Source of the DNA: Angiostrongylus vasorum | Lineage: Eukaryota; Nematoda; Chromadorea; Rhabditida; Metastrongylidae | NCBI GenBank assembly: GCA_018806985.1 | Contig: JADANN010000364.1 | Location: 6,305,001 to 6,369,000, forward strand | Length of the DNA: 64,000 bases | Direction of reading: 5' to 3' | Shown: positions 1 to 12,800 of the stretch, in pieces | How the letters are laid out: the number at the start of each line of letters is the position of its first letter | How positions within the stretch are numbered: the stretch's first letter is position 1 | Notes under the pieces: generated by a model | Databases searched by the model: none | What the model was told of the DNA's origin: nothing | Seen by the model: the letters and a program-made list of their open reading frames with translations, nothing else | Translations under genes and position numbers: made by a program

Positions 1-730
1 AATCAGAACAAAATCTGCTTCACATTGTGACACCAAATGCAGTCCAGACTTTTTTCACTTGTAGAACATGGTGAAATCTACCCTTCTATGAAGAAACTCG
101 GAAAGTTTAGTGACAAAACAAGCATCAGAATTTATTTTTTTGAAAATACTGATTTCTTGGCGCAGTTTGTTCTAAAGTGCAACGTTGGAAATTTTCTCCG
201 TCAAAGCTGCTCATTATAAACTTTAATGCCTTCTACTTTTTCAGGGATAATTACGACGACTTATGATTAAAGAATGATTAAATGTTTTTTCTAGGTAAAG
301 CCACGGAAACGTCGGCCAACTAAGTTTTATATCAGCCTCGCATCAGCTTATCTGTGAAAGGAAAGAGAAAATAGAGGATGGATTAATGGCTGTTTCTGGT
401 AATCAGTTTGAAAGAATGATGTTTTTACTACCTTTCAGATGGACTGCCGCAAGTTTTTTTCTTGTTTTTTCTTTTTTTGTTTTCTTTTTGAGCTCAGAAC
501 ATGTGAGCAGTCTCATTGAGTAATCACAATTCTTCAATTTCTCGTGTAGAAGTTCTTTCGAATCAGTTGATGTCTACAGAATCACTGTATAATTAAATTA
601 CTCAATAATGAATTGTTTATAAACTTAAACTGAAAGATGTATTAACTATGAGAATTCCGAAATCTATCAATGAGCGAGTGAATCCATATAGGTCTCATTC
701 ATTCATGCATTTACTTTTACTACTATTCTT
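1..730. other. AT-rich sequence with nothing recognised
   Basis: Short open frames only, none with a recognisable motif. Left flank of the RTE element that begins near 731. Confidence 0.5.
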
Positions 731-3700
731 ATCCACGGATCTTCCTCAAATCAGAGATCTCGAGCTGGATAGTCGCAAGGCTACATGGCGCATCTCCAGG
801 TGGCGGATAGGGAGTTATTCACGGACCAAAACCGACCTTTGCTTTCATGAGAAGCAGATAGATCTAGAGGATGGACTCTCTGTTTCTGCTGCGCCGATAT
901 GGCACGTACCTTCTGTATTTGCTAGGCGTATTCATGCATGCGTGTGTGGTTGCCTTCTCGTTTATACGGATTGTAGTCTAAGAGTCAATTCCGCCAAAAG
1001 CTTGCAGCCAAATAACAAGAAATTATATGGGAGGCAGGTAGGAGTCGGCTCCAACAAATAAACTCCATGTCAACTCTTGGAGAGACCGGCAAGCTACGCG
1101 CGACCATTTACCCACACCGACCCCATGTTCAGATCTCAGCAAGCTACACGTTGTTATCAAAAAGCTAAACACAGTAAAGAAAGTCGGTTTCATTCCGCTG
1201 ACCCCGAAAGAGCCCCCCAATTTGGCAGCGTTGGGTAGGAAGAGTACAGAGAGACTGCTAAAATCTCAGGGCCAATGGAATTTGTCTGGATTGCAAAAAA
1301 CTAAGGTGGCGATTTGTTCCTACAATGCACGTACACTTGCATCCGAGTACCCGATAGAAGGCTTGCTCATGCAAGCAAGAAGGATAAGATACGACGTCAT
1401 CGCCCCGGCTGAGACGAGACGGAGCCACGCATTCAACACCGTCTTTGACACCGGAGAAGAACTGTTCTTCGGAACATGTGACAGTAGAGGAGTCGGCGGC
1501 GTCGGCGTTCTTGTCAACATGAGTTTGTCCATGAACATCGATCCGTTCGATCGAGTAACAACCCGAATCGGACGTTTACTATTGAAGAGATGTGAGCCAA
1601 TAAAGGCGTTGACAATCACAAGATTGCTGAGATATTTGCAAAACTCCGGACCGCAGGTGTTTGCGGTGGGGAACGAACGCGCTGTTGTCCTTTCCGGGGA
1701 GTGGCGCGTTCACCACCACACCATGCGGGTCCTTCGTTCCGCCTGTCTCTCAGCTAGTTCTTATCGATCTGTGCCGTCAGCAATCACCCGTCACCGGGAC
1801 TGATCTGGGGAGCCCACATCGTCATTAAATCCAGTTAAGCTGAGGCTGTAGTTGAATTCATAATGATTGATTGGTGACGGGTGATTGCTAACGGCACAGA
1901 TCGATAAGAACTAGCTGAGAAACAGGCGAAACGAAGGACCCGCATGGTGTGGTGGTGAACGCGCTACTCCCCGGAAAGGACAATAACGCGTTCGTTCCCC
2001 ACCGCAAACACCTGCGGTCCGAGTTTTGCAAATATCTCAGCAATCTTGTGGTTGTATTTCGTATAATAATAACCTGCCATAAAAAAGTATAGAAGGCAGA
2101 AAATAAAAAAGCTAAATATGGCGTTGACAATACTCGTCGTTTACGCCCCGACATCAAACCATAACAAATAAGAAGTCGAAGCGTTCTATATGGACTTGGA
2201 GAAGTTCTACAGAGAAGACCATACATTCTTCAAGGTCATCATTGGAGATTTTAACGCCATGATTGGACTAAGAAGAACGTCTCTAATGAGCATCACATTG
2301 GGACCCACGGATTGGACTGGAACAAGTAGAATGAGCGGCTGTCTGAATTTATCATGACGACCAAGATCGTCCATAGTAACTCGTAATTCCAAAAGCCCCA
2401 CCCGTAACGCTGGATATGGGAGTCTCCCAATGGACAGTACCGTAACGAAATAGACCACATCATCTTAAAACGAAGGTTTTGCTTTCCCGATATCGCTGCT
2501 GTCCCAAAATTCTACACGGGACCAAACCATTACCTCCTTAACGCAAGATTTCATATCTCGTGGAAAGTAGAATCCAAAATGTGGTCCCAAACCACAGTGA
2601 CCTGCGATTTATTCAATTCACTAGTCGGCTATTGGGAAAATGCCGATGTCAATAACATCGACGAGTAATACGATCGGCTCATTCAACATCTTCACGTTAG
2701 CGCTATGAAAGATGAGAGTTCGAAAGTCACCAAGAGACGTCTGTCTCCGGAAACACTCGAGCTGATACGCCAGCGTGGAATCGAACGAACTGCACGCATC
2801 CGCGAACTAATGTCCGAACTTGCAAAACAATGCAGACAGTCGATAAAAAGAAGATCTTAAAGAGAGAAGAGCAGCAGTAATGGTCGAAGCTGCAGAGGCT
2901 GGGAAAAGCATTCGCAAAGCCCACCGAAGCTTCGCTAATTACAAGACCAAGATGACTGCACTCTAACGCCCAGATGGAACATTTACAGCGTCCTGAAAGG
3001 CAATGGAGAAAATCATTCAAGGTTACTACTCAGATCTCTTCAGTAGCCACATCCTTCTTCTCTCATGCGAAAGGAGGATGAATATGTCGTACCACTGGTT
3101 CTCGCTCCCAAAATCCGAAATGCTCTTTCGTCGGTGAAACGTCGAACAGCTCCAGGTCCAGACAGGATAAGATGTGAACACCTGAAGAACCTTCCGCTAG
3201 TCCTTGTAAACACACTGGCTCGGTTCTTCACACATTACCTGTCTGAATGCAAGGTCCCTACTCAATGGAAGACCAGCAGGACTGTGCTAATGTTCAAGAA
3301 GGGTGACCTACACGATATCGGCAACTATCGCCCAATCTGCCTGCTATCCGTCGTCTATTAACTTTTCACAGGAGTCATCCTAAACAAGACTGTCAGAACA
3401 CTGGATGAAGGGCAGCCATGTGAGCAAGCAGGGTTTTGAAAAGGATTTAGTACGATGGACCACAACCACACGATAACAAGAGTCATTGAAGTATCACGAG
3501 AGTACAAAAGACAGCTCTGTCTCACTTTCATCGATTTAAAGAAGGCTTTTTGACTCAATTGAGAGAGAAGCAGTCATGGAAGTCCTTCATAGTCAAGGAG
3601 TCCCTACTCAGTACATAAAGATTCTTCGTTAGCTGTACAAAAAATTCACAACCAAGAGTTCACCATTCTACAACGATATTGACATCGACAGCAAAAAGAA

Positions 3701-4700
3701 GGGTTAGGAAAAACGATGCCATCTCGCCAAAATTATTTACCGCCACCCTCCATAACGTCATGCGAACATTGGAATGGGACAATATTGGTGCGAAAATCGA
3801 TGGTCCGCAATTACACCATCTTCGCTTTGCTGATTACATCGTTCTCATAACACCAAACATTAGCCAAGCGGAACGAATGCTTGCCGATTTTGGTGAATCC
3901 TGTGGAAAGATTGTTCTTCGACAAAATCTCACAAAAAACGATGTCCATTAGGGGCGAATTGGTTTCATATGCCCCATTCGCGCTCAACGGAACGAATATC
4001 TCCGAAGGCTCTAGTTATGTCTATCTAACTAAGGAAATCGGTATGATGAACGACTTAAATCCATAGTTGAGCAGAAGGAAACGAGCGGCTTGGGGAGCTT
4101 TCAAGAGCATCGAAGATATAGTGAGGAAAACAAAGAACACCCGACTCCGTGCCCACCTTTTTCCACTCAACGGTACTTTCTGCCTTAACTTATGCATCAG
4201 AAACCTGGTCGCTGTGTAAATAGGATGAAAAGTCAGCGTTATCGAACGCGCAGTCGAAAGAACAAAGCTAAGAGTGTCCTGTATCACATAAGTAGGGGAA
4301 CGGACCCGAAGCTCCGACCTGCGTGAACGATCAAAAATCCCGACCTGCGTCAACGATCAAAAATCAAAGATGCCGCTCTATACCCCAAATTGTGGAAGGT
4401 AAGAAGGGCTGGACACGTAATGCGTATGAACGACAACCGATAGATAAGTGCCGTTAGTGACTGGATTCCTCGGGATGTCAAACGCCCTGCAAGAAGACCG
4501 ACTCGATAGTCAGTGTTCTTCACGAAAAGCCTTGAAGAAAGATATGATGCTCAACGAGTCCCCAGAGCCAGCAGAGCTCACTGGGCTACTCTTGCACGCG
4601 ACAGGAAAAAATGGAAGATTTTCTGGCGCCCGCTTGAGTCACTCGACAATCAACCGAACTACGGGTGATATAGGTCATTATTCGTACTACCACTATTGTT
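731..4700 (+). mobile_element. RTE-type non-LTR retrotransposon, copy 1 (decayed, interrupted)
   Basis: A near-full-length but dead RTE element. The left end is set by similarity to the 5' end of copy 3 (near 53745). The 5' leader (731-1220) is followed by an APE-like endonuclease frame at 1222-1616 ([10 protein letters not shown], then [12 protein letters not shown]) that is cut by a MITE and resumes at 2120 ([11 protein letters not shown] near 2237). A linker follows ([16 protein letters not shown] near 2740), then reverse transcriptase at 3065-3360 ([35 protein letters not shown]) and 3679-4070 ([20 protein letters not shown]; the catalytic FADD is FADY here). The C-terminal domain runs to about 4640 and the end is a GTGATA-type tail. 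Several stops and frameshifts rule out function. Its role when active was target-primed reverse transcription in the nucleus. Confidence 0.9.
1617..2119. mobile_element. Inverted-repeat MITE inserted in the RTE copy 1 endonuclease
   Basis: The left arm reads CACAAGATTGCTGAGATA and the right arm ends in its reverse complement at 2050; internal arms around GGGGAACGAACGCG are also inverted. The 12-bp word GGCGTTGACAAT occurs at 1605-1616 and again at 2120-2131, once on each side, and the RTE frame resumes after the second copy, so it is a probable target duplication. About 70 bp of the right terminus has no partner on the left, so the left end is truncated. The same family occurs near 11.7, 18.5, 18.8, 20.3, 33.2, 35.9 and 49.3 kb. 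Confidence 0.8.
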
Positions 4701-4755
4701 TGTTAGAAAGTCTAAAGCTTAGATAGGACGAAAACTACTTATGCCACACCTAGAA

Positions 4756-5135
4756 GATACCGGTAGCATAGTGGTAGTGATAACGCGCAATACGCGCAAT
4801 TCAATAGTTCGACATCACTTAACCCAAGCAAACATCTCATCCGGTGGGGCCATGAATTGGTATGAGACTTTCTTGGCATCAGCTCATTCCAAACGATTCA
4901 TTCCACGTAGCAAAGTACGTCTATCCCAGAGTTTCGGAGAGGATCGATTCGACCAGCGTTGAGCAACTTTCATGATGAAGACCAAAAGCCCTCTAGCAGC
5001 AATTGAACCCATGTGGAAAAAGTTCTGACAATGGGCAGTGCGTGCCTGAAACGAATCGAATTGCTGGGATCCGCAAAATAAGTGTTGTCGGGATGCGAAG
5101 AGGTGAAATAAAATGCAATAGAATAGAAAAACTGA
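4756..5135 (+). mobile_element. tRNA-headed SINE, family 1
   Basis: Begins with a pol III A-box-like TAGCATAGTGGTAGTGAT and a weak B box (TAGTTCGACATC). The body has the family words CAGCTCATTCCA and GAATCGAATTGCTGGGATCC, and the end is A-rich. Other copies lie near 7.2, 7.6, 8.3, 25.9, 30.8, 45.7, 46.8 and 54.4 kb. Confidence 0.75.
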
Positions 5136-5845
5136 TGGCATGAAGTCTTTCTTTTTAAAAATCCGCAAAAAAAATCTTGTGTCGCAAAGAATTCTCCGAA
5201 TCGTGTACCATCTCATTGTGGTTGAGTTCTACTTCACTGTGTTAAGCGAAAAGTTTATCTGTTGGAAAGGTTACCGGAAGCTGAAGAATTTCGACACTTT
5301 CATTCGAAAGCCCAGATAAGAGCAAACGTTGGTCAAGACAAAGCCCGACTAGCTACCATTTGCTAACTTGTCGCAGGAACATCTGAAGAACGTGTCACAC
5401 CATAAGTGCGATACTCTCCCTTTGTGTCTCATGACCGAGCCGAAAGCACTGAGCATCTCTTTTTGCGTGACATAGTTTAATGCCCTGTCTACTTAAGTTA
5501 GTCGAATATTCACTGTATAACAGATGGTACAGATTATCTCAAGCACTGTCAATTCCACTTTCTTTTATGACCCATATTTGAAAAGTTCATGGATATTAAT
5601 CTCATACACTAAAATTTGCGACTAACTTAGAAGTAACCCGCTGTATAGCTCTGTGATATTACATTATATAGAATTTTAACGAATTTAGTATGGGATGTAA
5701 ATGTGAATTTGTCTTTCAAGAAGTTTTACATATCGATCCTGGTGGTCTATCACAATGAGTGGCCGCAGTTATCTCTGAGTCTCGTTCAGCTGATCGCCAT
5801 GCTGGAACTTCATTTGATGGTCGCATTTCAAAATTCTTATTGAAA
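5136..5845. other. Intergenic, nothing recognised
   Basis: No open frame with a recognisable motif and no repeat seen elsewhere in the window. Confidence 0.4.
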
Positions 5846-5850
5846 TCAAC

Positions 5851-6201
5851 AATGCGTCGTTTTCTTGTTCAGCAATCGCGAAGTTGTTAAACAGCATACA
5901 TTTACTTCCATAGAAAAACACAATGCAATACAACAGTAGCTGACGTTTCGGCAGTATGGCCTTCTTCAAAGCCGATTTTTTACGTGCCTTCCAATGAGGA
6001 AGATTAGAACAACTGATTATAGTCCCATAAGGTTGATGTTCTAATCTTCCTCATTGGAAGGCACGTAAAAAGCGGCTCTGAAGAAGGCGATACTGCCGAA
6101 ACGTCAGCTACTGTTGTATTGTGTTGTATTGTGTTTTTCTATGAAAGTAAATGTATGCTGTTTAACAACCTCGAGATTGCTGAACACGAAAACGACGCAT
6201 T
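5851..6201. repeat. Large foldback (inverted repeat) element
   Basis: Left arm 5851-6010 and right arm 6038-6201 are near-perfect inverted copies around a 27-bp loop. Both carry the word TGACGTTTCGGCAG or its complement, and both give the paired word AATGAGGAAGATTAGAAC next to the loop. A transcript would form a hairpin of about 160 bp. A diverged relative lies at 44140-44310 (CTCCGACACGTCAGCC). Probably a nonautonomous foldback or MITE. Confidence 0.85.
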
Positions 6202-6315
6202 CATATTCCAATGCCGAAGTTAATAGAAAGTCGATCCTGAAATCAACAATTTCAATAAAAGCTGTTAATCTCTGAATAACTTGTAGTACTATTAAGAACT
6301 TTTTGGACTGTTCAG

Positions 6316-6478
6316 CTTTGCAAGAGGTTCTTACAAAACTTTTATTCGGCCAGCGAGCGAACACTCGGACGACAACTACGACTCGACTTACAACGCGTGA
6401 CAATGGCCGTGAGGAAAGAGAAGACGTCGAAGCGTTAAGCGAATAAAAGTTTTATAACAACCTTGTGTGAGCTGAACA
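6316..6478. repeat. Short inverted-repeat element
   Basis: TTACAAAACTTTTATTCG near 6332 is mirrored by CGAATAAAAGTTTTATAACA near 6440, with outer arms CAGCTTTGCAAGAGG and CCTTGTGTGAGCTG. The interior is GC-rich (CGACAACTACGACTCGAC). A small MITE-like element with no coding capacity. Confidence 0.65.
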
Positions 6479-6831
6479 ATGTAAAGAAAAGTTTTGATTG
6501 ATTGCACTGGGGTTAAGCGAAAGTCGGTTTATTTAATTATTAAAAACTTCATGTATACACTCCATGCGTAAAATGACCGAGTGAGCTCCGCCCACTAGGA
6601 AGAAGCGTACAGCCTCACATTTTACAACGAGATACTTGATTTATAGCCTGCTTGGCCAGCAAGTAGACATCTTCAGCTCCGTGGAGCATATGTTTGCTGT
6701 TAACTGGATTGCTAGACCGAAAGGCCGTCTTCAGCATCCTATTGAAGGGTGCGAAGTTACTCCGTGGTGTAGACTGAATCTCGTCACGCAGGCGAACCGG
6801 CCGGGGATCATAATGTTTGAATTTTTTCCAG

Positions 6832-9800
6832 ATTTATGAAGGCAGTGGTAGTTTGATATGTCGACTTCTGATCACTTTTCCTCTGCCAAGTGAGAAACGC
6901 GGCACTTACACGTCAGTAGTGGAATGCATCTGCTGTATTGCTTTTGGTATGAATCTGTTGCTGGTCTACGTCTTCTTACGCTGTCCACTACGTGCTGCCA
7001 CTTATAAATACTACTTCATTCTTACAACCGCGCAGAACATCTTCTCATCGATATTCTTCTTCACCACCGCTCCGGTATGTTTTCTATGATAAATTTAGCT
7101 TCCATGGATGATTTTTTGTTTTATATTCTTTAAACGAAAAGTTCTTTTTATTAAATTTTTAAATTAAAAAAAGCGGATATCGTAGTGGTAGTGATGTCTG
7201 TCATCACGAACATGGTGCTAGTTCGATTGCGCTCCGGGCCAACCAAACCTCTCATCCCTCCGAGGTGGGAAATTGGTACTGGACTTATCTGGGGAAAAAA
7301 AATCACTCTCTGCAATCCAATTGGGAATGCTCCAGTTCAGCTAAATCAGGACTCCAGGGAGAATCGCTTGACCAGCATTCTACGACATTGAAGATGAAAT
7401 GGAAACCGTCAAGCAGCAGCCGGAGCCACACATAAAAAATTGGAAGATCTTCGTGGACAATGGATGCGAGGGAACGAATCCAATGTGAGAAGTGCTGGAA
7501 TCCGCACAGTAGACATGAAGACGGGTCAAATAAAACAAAAAAAATATAAATAAAAAGCGGTGCTGGTTCGACGTGGTCACAAGCTCGTCAGGCTTTTCAT
7601 CCCTCTAGGGTCGAGAAGTTGGTTCTAAACTTATCTGGGAACAGCTCATTCCCTGCAGTCCAAGTGGGAACGCTACGGCTAGGCTATCCCATGACTCCAG
7701 GAGGAATGGACTCTATCAGCATTCAACGACGTTAAAATATGACGAAGATCCTCAACCAGCAGCCGAAACCACACGCGAAAAGTTGGATGACCTTTGTGGA
7801 CCATAGATTCAAGAAAATGTATTTGCCAGCACATTTTATAATCGATTCTCACATTACCATTTTCATTATCTTCAAAAACATGACTAATCTTGGTCTGTTG
7901 AATAATATTATCACACGCGTGAGCAAAAAACGGATGATAACAGAAATAGAAGCCGTATTCAGTTTTCCGTTTTGTAAATTACCGACTTCGTTGTTTTCCC
8001 GTTCGAGTGAAACGTCGTTTCGGAAATGATGTCATATGGCGTCCTTCGTTATAAGGCATACTTAAATTCGCTTCATATAGAGAAAGCAGGAACTCTGATT
8101 ACCGTATTCTTCCCGTAATTTCTTTTTTAAGTATACAGATGTCAAAGCTAATGGTAGAGCACTGAGACAAAGTTCTGGCCTTTGAATACGTCTTGAATAC
8201 TTTAATCGCATCATGTTTCAAGTTTTTTAAAGGACATATTACAGAAGGAATGTCGTTCATCCGGAGTGCGGAGCTGGTTCGATCCCGCCTTTGGCTGTCC
8301 AAATCCTCTATCCCTCCAATGTTGGGAAATTTATACCAGACTTCCCTGGAGTTGGATGATTCCCTCGAATGCACTTGCAAAGGTTCTAGTTCAGCCACTA
8401 CAGGACTCTAGTCAAAATCGATTCGTACCACCATTTATATTGAACCACCACTCATATCATATCTCATATTCATAAGATATTCATGATGGAGACAAAAATC
8501 GTCAACAGCAGTTGAAGCCAAAAAACTGCAAAGATCTTTGTGGACGATGGATACGACGAAATGAAACTAATGCAAGAAGTCCTTGGATCCACACTGCAGA
8601 AATAATGATCGGTCATGTTAAATAAGCAGATATCACAGAAGAAAGAACACCGTGAAGTTAAATAGTTCTTCGTAAGCACCGTTGATCCCTATCTTCTTGA
8701 TAAATACAATTTTTTCCGAGCTACACAGGCGGTAGTCAAGAGCAGTCGAACCCAAAAAGTGCAAATTCGTTTATTTATGCCTAGCTCTGAAGGTAAGTCC
8801 TCTACCACGGATCCGTTTCTGATGAACAACAATTTATTAGATTCAGCCGAAGGTATAACAACTCTCGTGTGTTGTTAGCATTCCTTATAGCTAGTAATGC
8901 TTAACGGTGATGAAGATGATTATAATGAACTCAGGCATGATCGGGCTTAGCAATGCATTGCCGCAAAGTCACCGTACCCCTGCAATAATCAATTTGATGT
9001 GGGTCGACAATTTTTATATCGCTGCACTGAACTGGAGAGATTTTTATGAGTTATTTACAACAGACATTTTGGAGTTTACTGTGACCGAGATAAACAGATA
9101 TCCACTTCAAAGATTTTTGTAGGACAGGTATTGATGAGATGAAAAGGTTCATCGGTGTCCGTTCTAAGATAGGATTTACTCGACAGACAGTTTAGGAATT
9201 GCTAAGTTGGAGCCCATCTCTTGCATCCTATTCTATTGTATCCCATGCCTTCACAAGTATAATATGTCTTGAAAGTTGATCGGTAACCTTCACTTTTTTG
9301 AAAATCTGCCGTATGGACGAAGATATCTCTACGCCGATGATTAGCAAACAAGTCCTCCTGTGGCTAAGAAGTTGGTGTAGAAAGTGGTCCACTTTATTGG
9401 TACCTAAAGAAGAAGAACAGAATGTATCTGAGGCAGAAATGAGGAAAATGATTAGTAAAACAGAATGAGAGTCGTGTATTGGTGTTAAGGCTGAAAGAGG
9501 ATATTATCACGATTTCCGCAATGCGTGATGCCACACTTTTTCCCTCTTCATGACGATCACAGGTTGTTGGAAAGCACAATCAATGGGTTTATGGGGACAA
9601 AGCACCAGATGGCAGCTAGCTATATTCATGATTCCTTCACCTTGTCACTCAAAGATATTTTGTGAAGCTATGGAAGATCTTTAGCAAGTATGTGCAGGAA
9701 ACCTCGCTTAATAACTTCGAGGTGGACGTCTACTTGCTTTTTGCTGAAAACAGAACTGCTACCAAACTGCCGACTTTTTGTTTCCATGTAGAATGCCTCA

Positions 9801-12800
9801 GAAGTGGGAATGTAGTAGACAACTTTGCTATTTCGCACAAATTTGCGGTAAAAAAGACTGTATGCTTCTAATAACTGAAAGTTTCATGTGAAGGCCACGA
9901 TCATATGTAACACTTGAAAGTTCTTTGTGAGAAAGAACGATAACTTACTTACTTAGATAATTGGATGGATCGTCTTCACTGGTTGCGTGGGCCCTAGCAT
10001 AATTTCCATTGTCCAGGGTTTTTCGGATTTGAACATTGTTTCCCTGGAGACCGGAGGTATGCGTAGCCGAAAACTTTCTCGGGTCGTCACCACCCCCAAG
10101 TAGTCGCCGCACTTGTGGGTCAAAAAGGGAGATTTGCCACCATGCGACCAGTTTCATACCAGGGCAGTGATGGATCCTGGTATTGGTTCACTCTCAGCTG
10201 GGCTTCCTGATGGAGGCGCCGGACTCCTTCTCAGCTCGGCGAGACCATGCCACTGTAAATCGCAGCTCGATGTCTAGGAACACATCCCAGGCACGATGGG
10301 ACGATAAACCATTAGAAGAAATCAAAAAAGGAAATCGACGATTAAAAGTAAAGATGAGACTTTTTCCGTGAAAACTGCTAATTATACGTTTAATTTGAAA
10401 TTTATAAGCCATAAAATAAACTCTCTCGAGAAAAATACTTGTAACATCAGCGAAAGATTGCTATAAGAGGACTTGTTAAGTTCTACGAATGCACACATTG
10501 CGAGAAATAACTGCTGTGAACAGTCGACTTAAATCACTGCGAGTGTGAAGAAGGTGAAGCCGCTGAGATTTTCATAACACCTTATATTCGCTTATGAATG
10601 CAAGAAAATATTCACTTAATAGGTTCTTTTTATTCATTCTTCAATAGCAATAGTCTCTTGCCGCTAAGTGGAAATAAACTCCTCCCAAAAAAGGTTTTCG
10701 CTGAAATTTCCAAGCGCAGAGAATGGTTTTTCACGGGCCCCGATTGCTGTAATGTCTGTGTTTGAGAGCCTGTCAGACGAGTGCAAACATTTGTTGCAAA
10801 ATAAACCAGTAAAAACTTGATGGTCAATTATGCATGACTTTCACGAGTTTTTTGTGAGAACTATTAATTATATGTTATTGTAAATTGTTCCACGGATGTC
10901 ATGTGTGAGGCATCTTAAAGTTATTGCTCATCTAACCCACATAAGAGCTTGTAGAATCTTGTCGATGCATCTAATCAGTGTTCGTATCCTCTCAGACAAG
11001 CGTGGAATCCCTGACCCCGGGGCCATGGTGAGATTAGTAGTTCATTGTGTGATTTCGAAGCTGGAAAACTAAATATGTGTTGTAGAGCGCCTCTGTTCAC
11101 TGGGCCACACTCATCTTTGACGGTCGATTTCGTAAAAAATTGCTTCATCAGCAATGCGAAGATGGCATAGCTGCAAGCCATCAACTCACAGTGCAGGCTT
11201 TCGGTCACTCCCCCAATGATGATATTCAGGAGAGGAGTACCGAGTAGCTTTAGTAAGATAATATTGCCTTGTGAAAATCTCACGTCGACAGTGATACCAT
11301 CATGGAACGAAAAGTATAACTGTAAGGGTGCTCCACAGCTCAATGAGAATATTTCTGTAATAATTACAACTGCGTAGTTACTGTTGGCCCATCTCAGTCA
11401 ACGACGAGGCTTTTTTTGATCGGTGAAAGTGAGGAGATGACTTAAAGCCTCCTAAATACTCTTGGGTTTCATGATCGCATGAATGAAACCCATTGTGTTG
11501 ACCCATTCAGGAAGCCACACACTGACTCCGCTTTAAGCAGCTGTCTTCAACTGTAGTGAGAATTACTTTTGTCAAGAATTTGTTGACCAAAATGCAACAT
11601 GAAATTAGACGGAAGTTGTCATTATCATGTAGGTCTTTTTTCGTACAACACAGTGGTTCCTTTAATATATCATCAACTAACTGTCCTGCATTGTGATTGA
11701 CATGTCGGGCCAACCATCAGCGTGATTGATCTGGGGAGCACAAATCGACAGTGAACCTTGTTCGGACAGTGCGGATACCTGCGGTCCGGAGTTTTGCAAT
11801 TATCTCACCATCACTGTGGTTGTACTTCACATAATACCCTGCCGGAAAAAATTGTAGTAGCAGTAACTAGAAAGTTAACGTTGTATTTTTGATCTGTATT
11901 TAGCTATTTATTTATTACCGGCTTTTGAAAGACCTTCACATTTAGTGTGCAGGTCGAACTTTTTGCGTCTAGGTTTCGCTCGTGTTGATGATTTTTTTCT
12001 TCACCAGGAATGTTGTTGAATGCTGGTACAGTATTTTTTTCTGGAGTTTCGTAGTAACTATGTCAGGGTGTCCCACGTTGACTGGAGGGAGTGAGGTGAG
12101 CCCAAAAATGTCTATTACCAATTTCCCGATCCCGGAGGGTTCGGTAGGCTCGATGGGCTGGAATTAGCACTGTGCTACTTTCGAAAACGCTCACCACTAC
12201 GCTGTCAACCCATTCAATAAGGATAGTAGATTTCTAATGTTTACAGCTCCCCCATTTGGAACTAGGTGTTTCATGCCTCTTCAAGAACGAGATAACACTC
12301 CGTAATACGGAAGAGAGAACTGCTCAGACGACACATTGGTCTCTTTGGCGTAGTCTGAGGGTAGATGGACATGAATACGGAATAAATTAACAGTTTATAG
12401 ATAGCCATCTCCACTGGGCTGTTGGATGCAGTGTTAATGTCCAGAGAAATCGGGTGGTTGTCGCTTTCGATTCGTTGTTGCGGATGCCAATTCTTTTTCT
12501 ATCCTCCACGTATTCAAACAATACTGTTGCTTTTTTCTTCCTAAGATGTTCTCTCTGATAACCTGCAGAACTTTGGAAGTTCGGACTTTGCTTAGAAGTT
12601 CCTATGGTTTTATTCCATTTCACATTGTCGTGTCAGCTCAAGTGTCATGCAGAAACAAGAGCGCTTCATCTCAGAAGATGGAGACAGCTGTCGGAAGCAC
12701 ATAAGCCACACCATACCGACTAAATGAAAGACCTAATCTTAGGAGAAGAGAAGTGGGTTAAGAAACAAATAATGTTTGTAGCCAATGTTAACTTTGGTTT

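Noticed and set aside
731..4735. Long target duplication at RTE copy 1, as at copy 3
   Set aside because: Only a weak match (TATAGGTC...TACTA) between the flanks; not convincing by eye.
6636..6839. 67-codon frame just upstream of the receptor as its first exon
   Set aside because: It begins at TTG rather than ATG, is in a different frame and has no donor that fits the TM1-TM2 exon.
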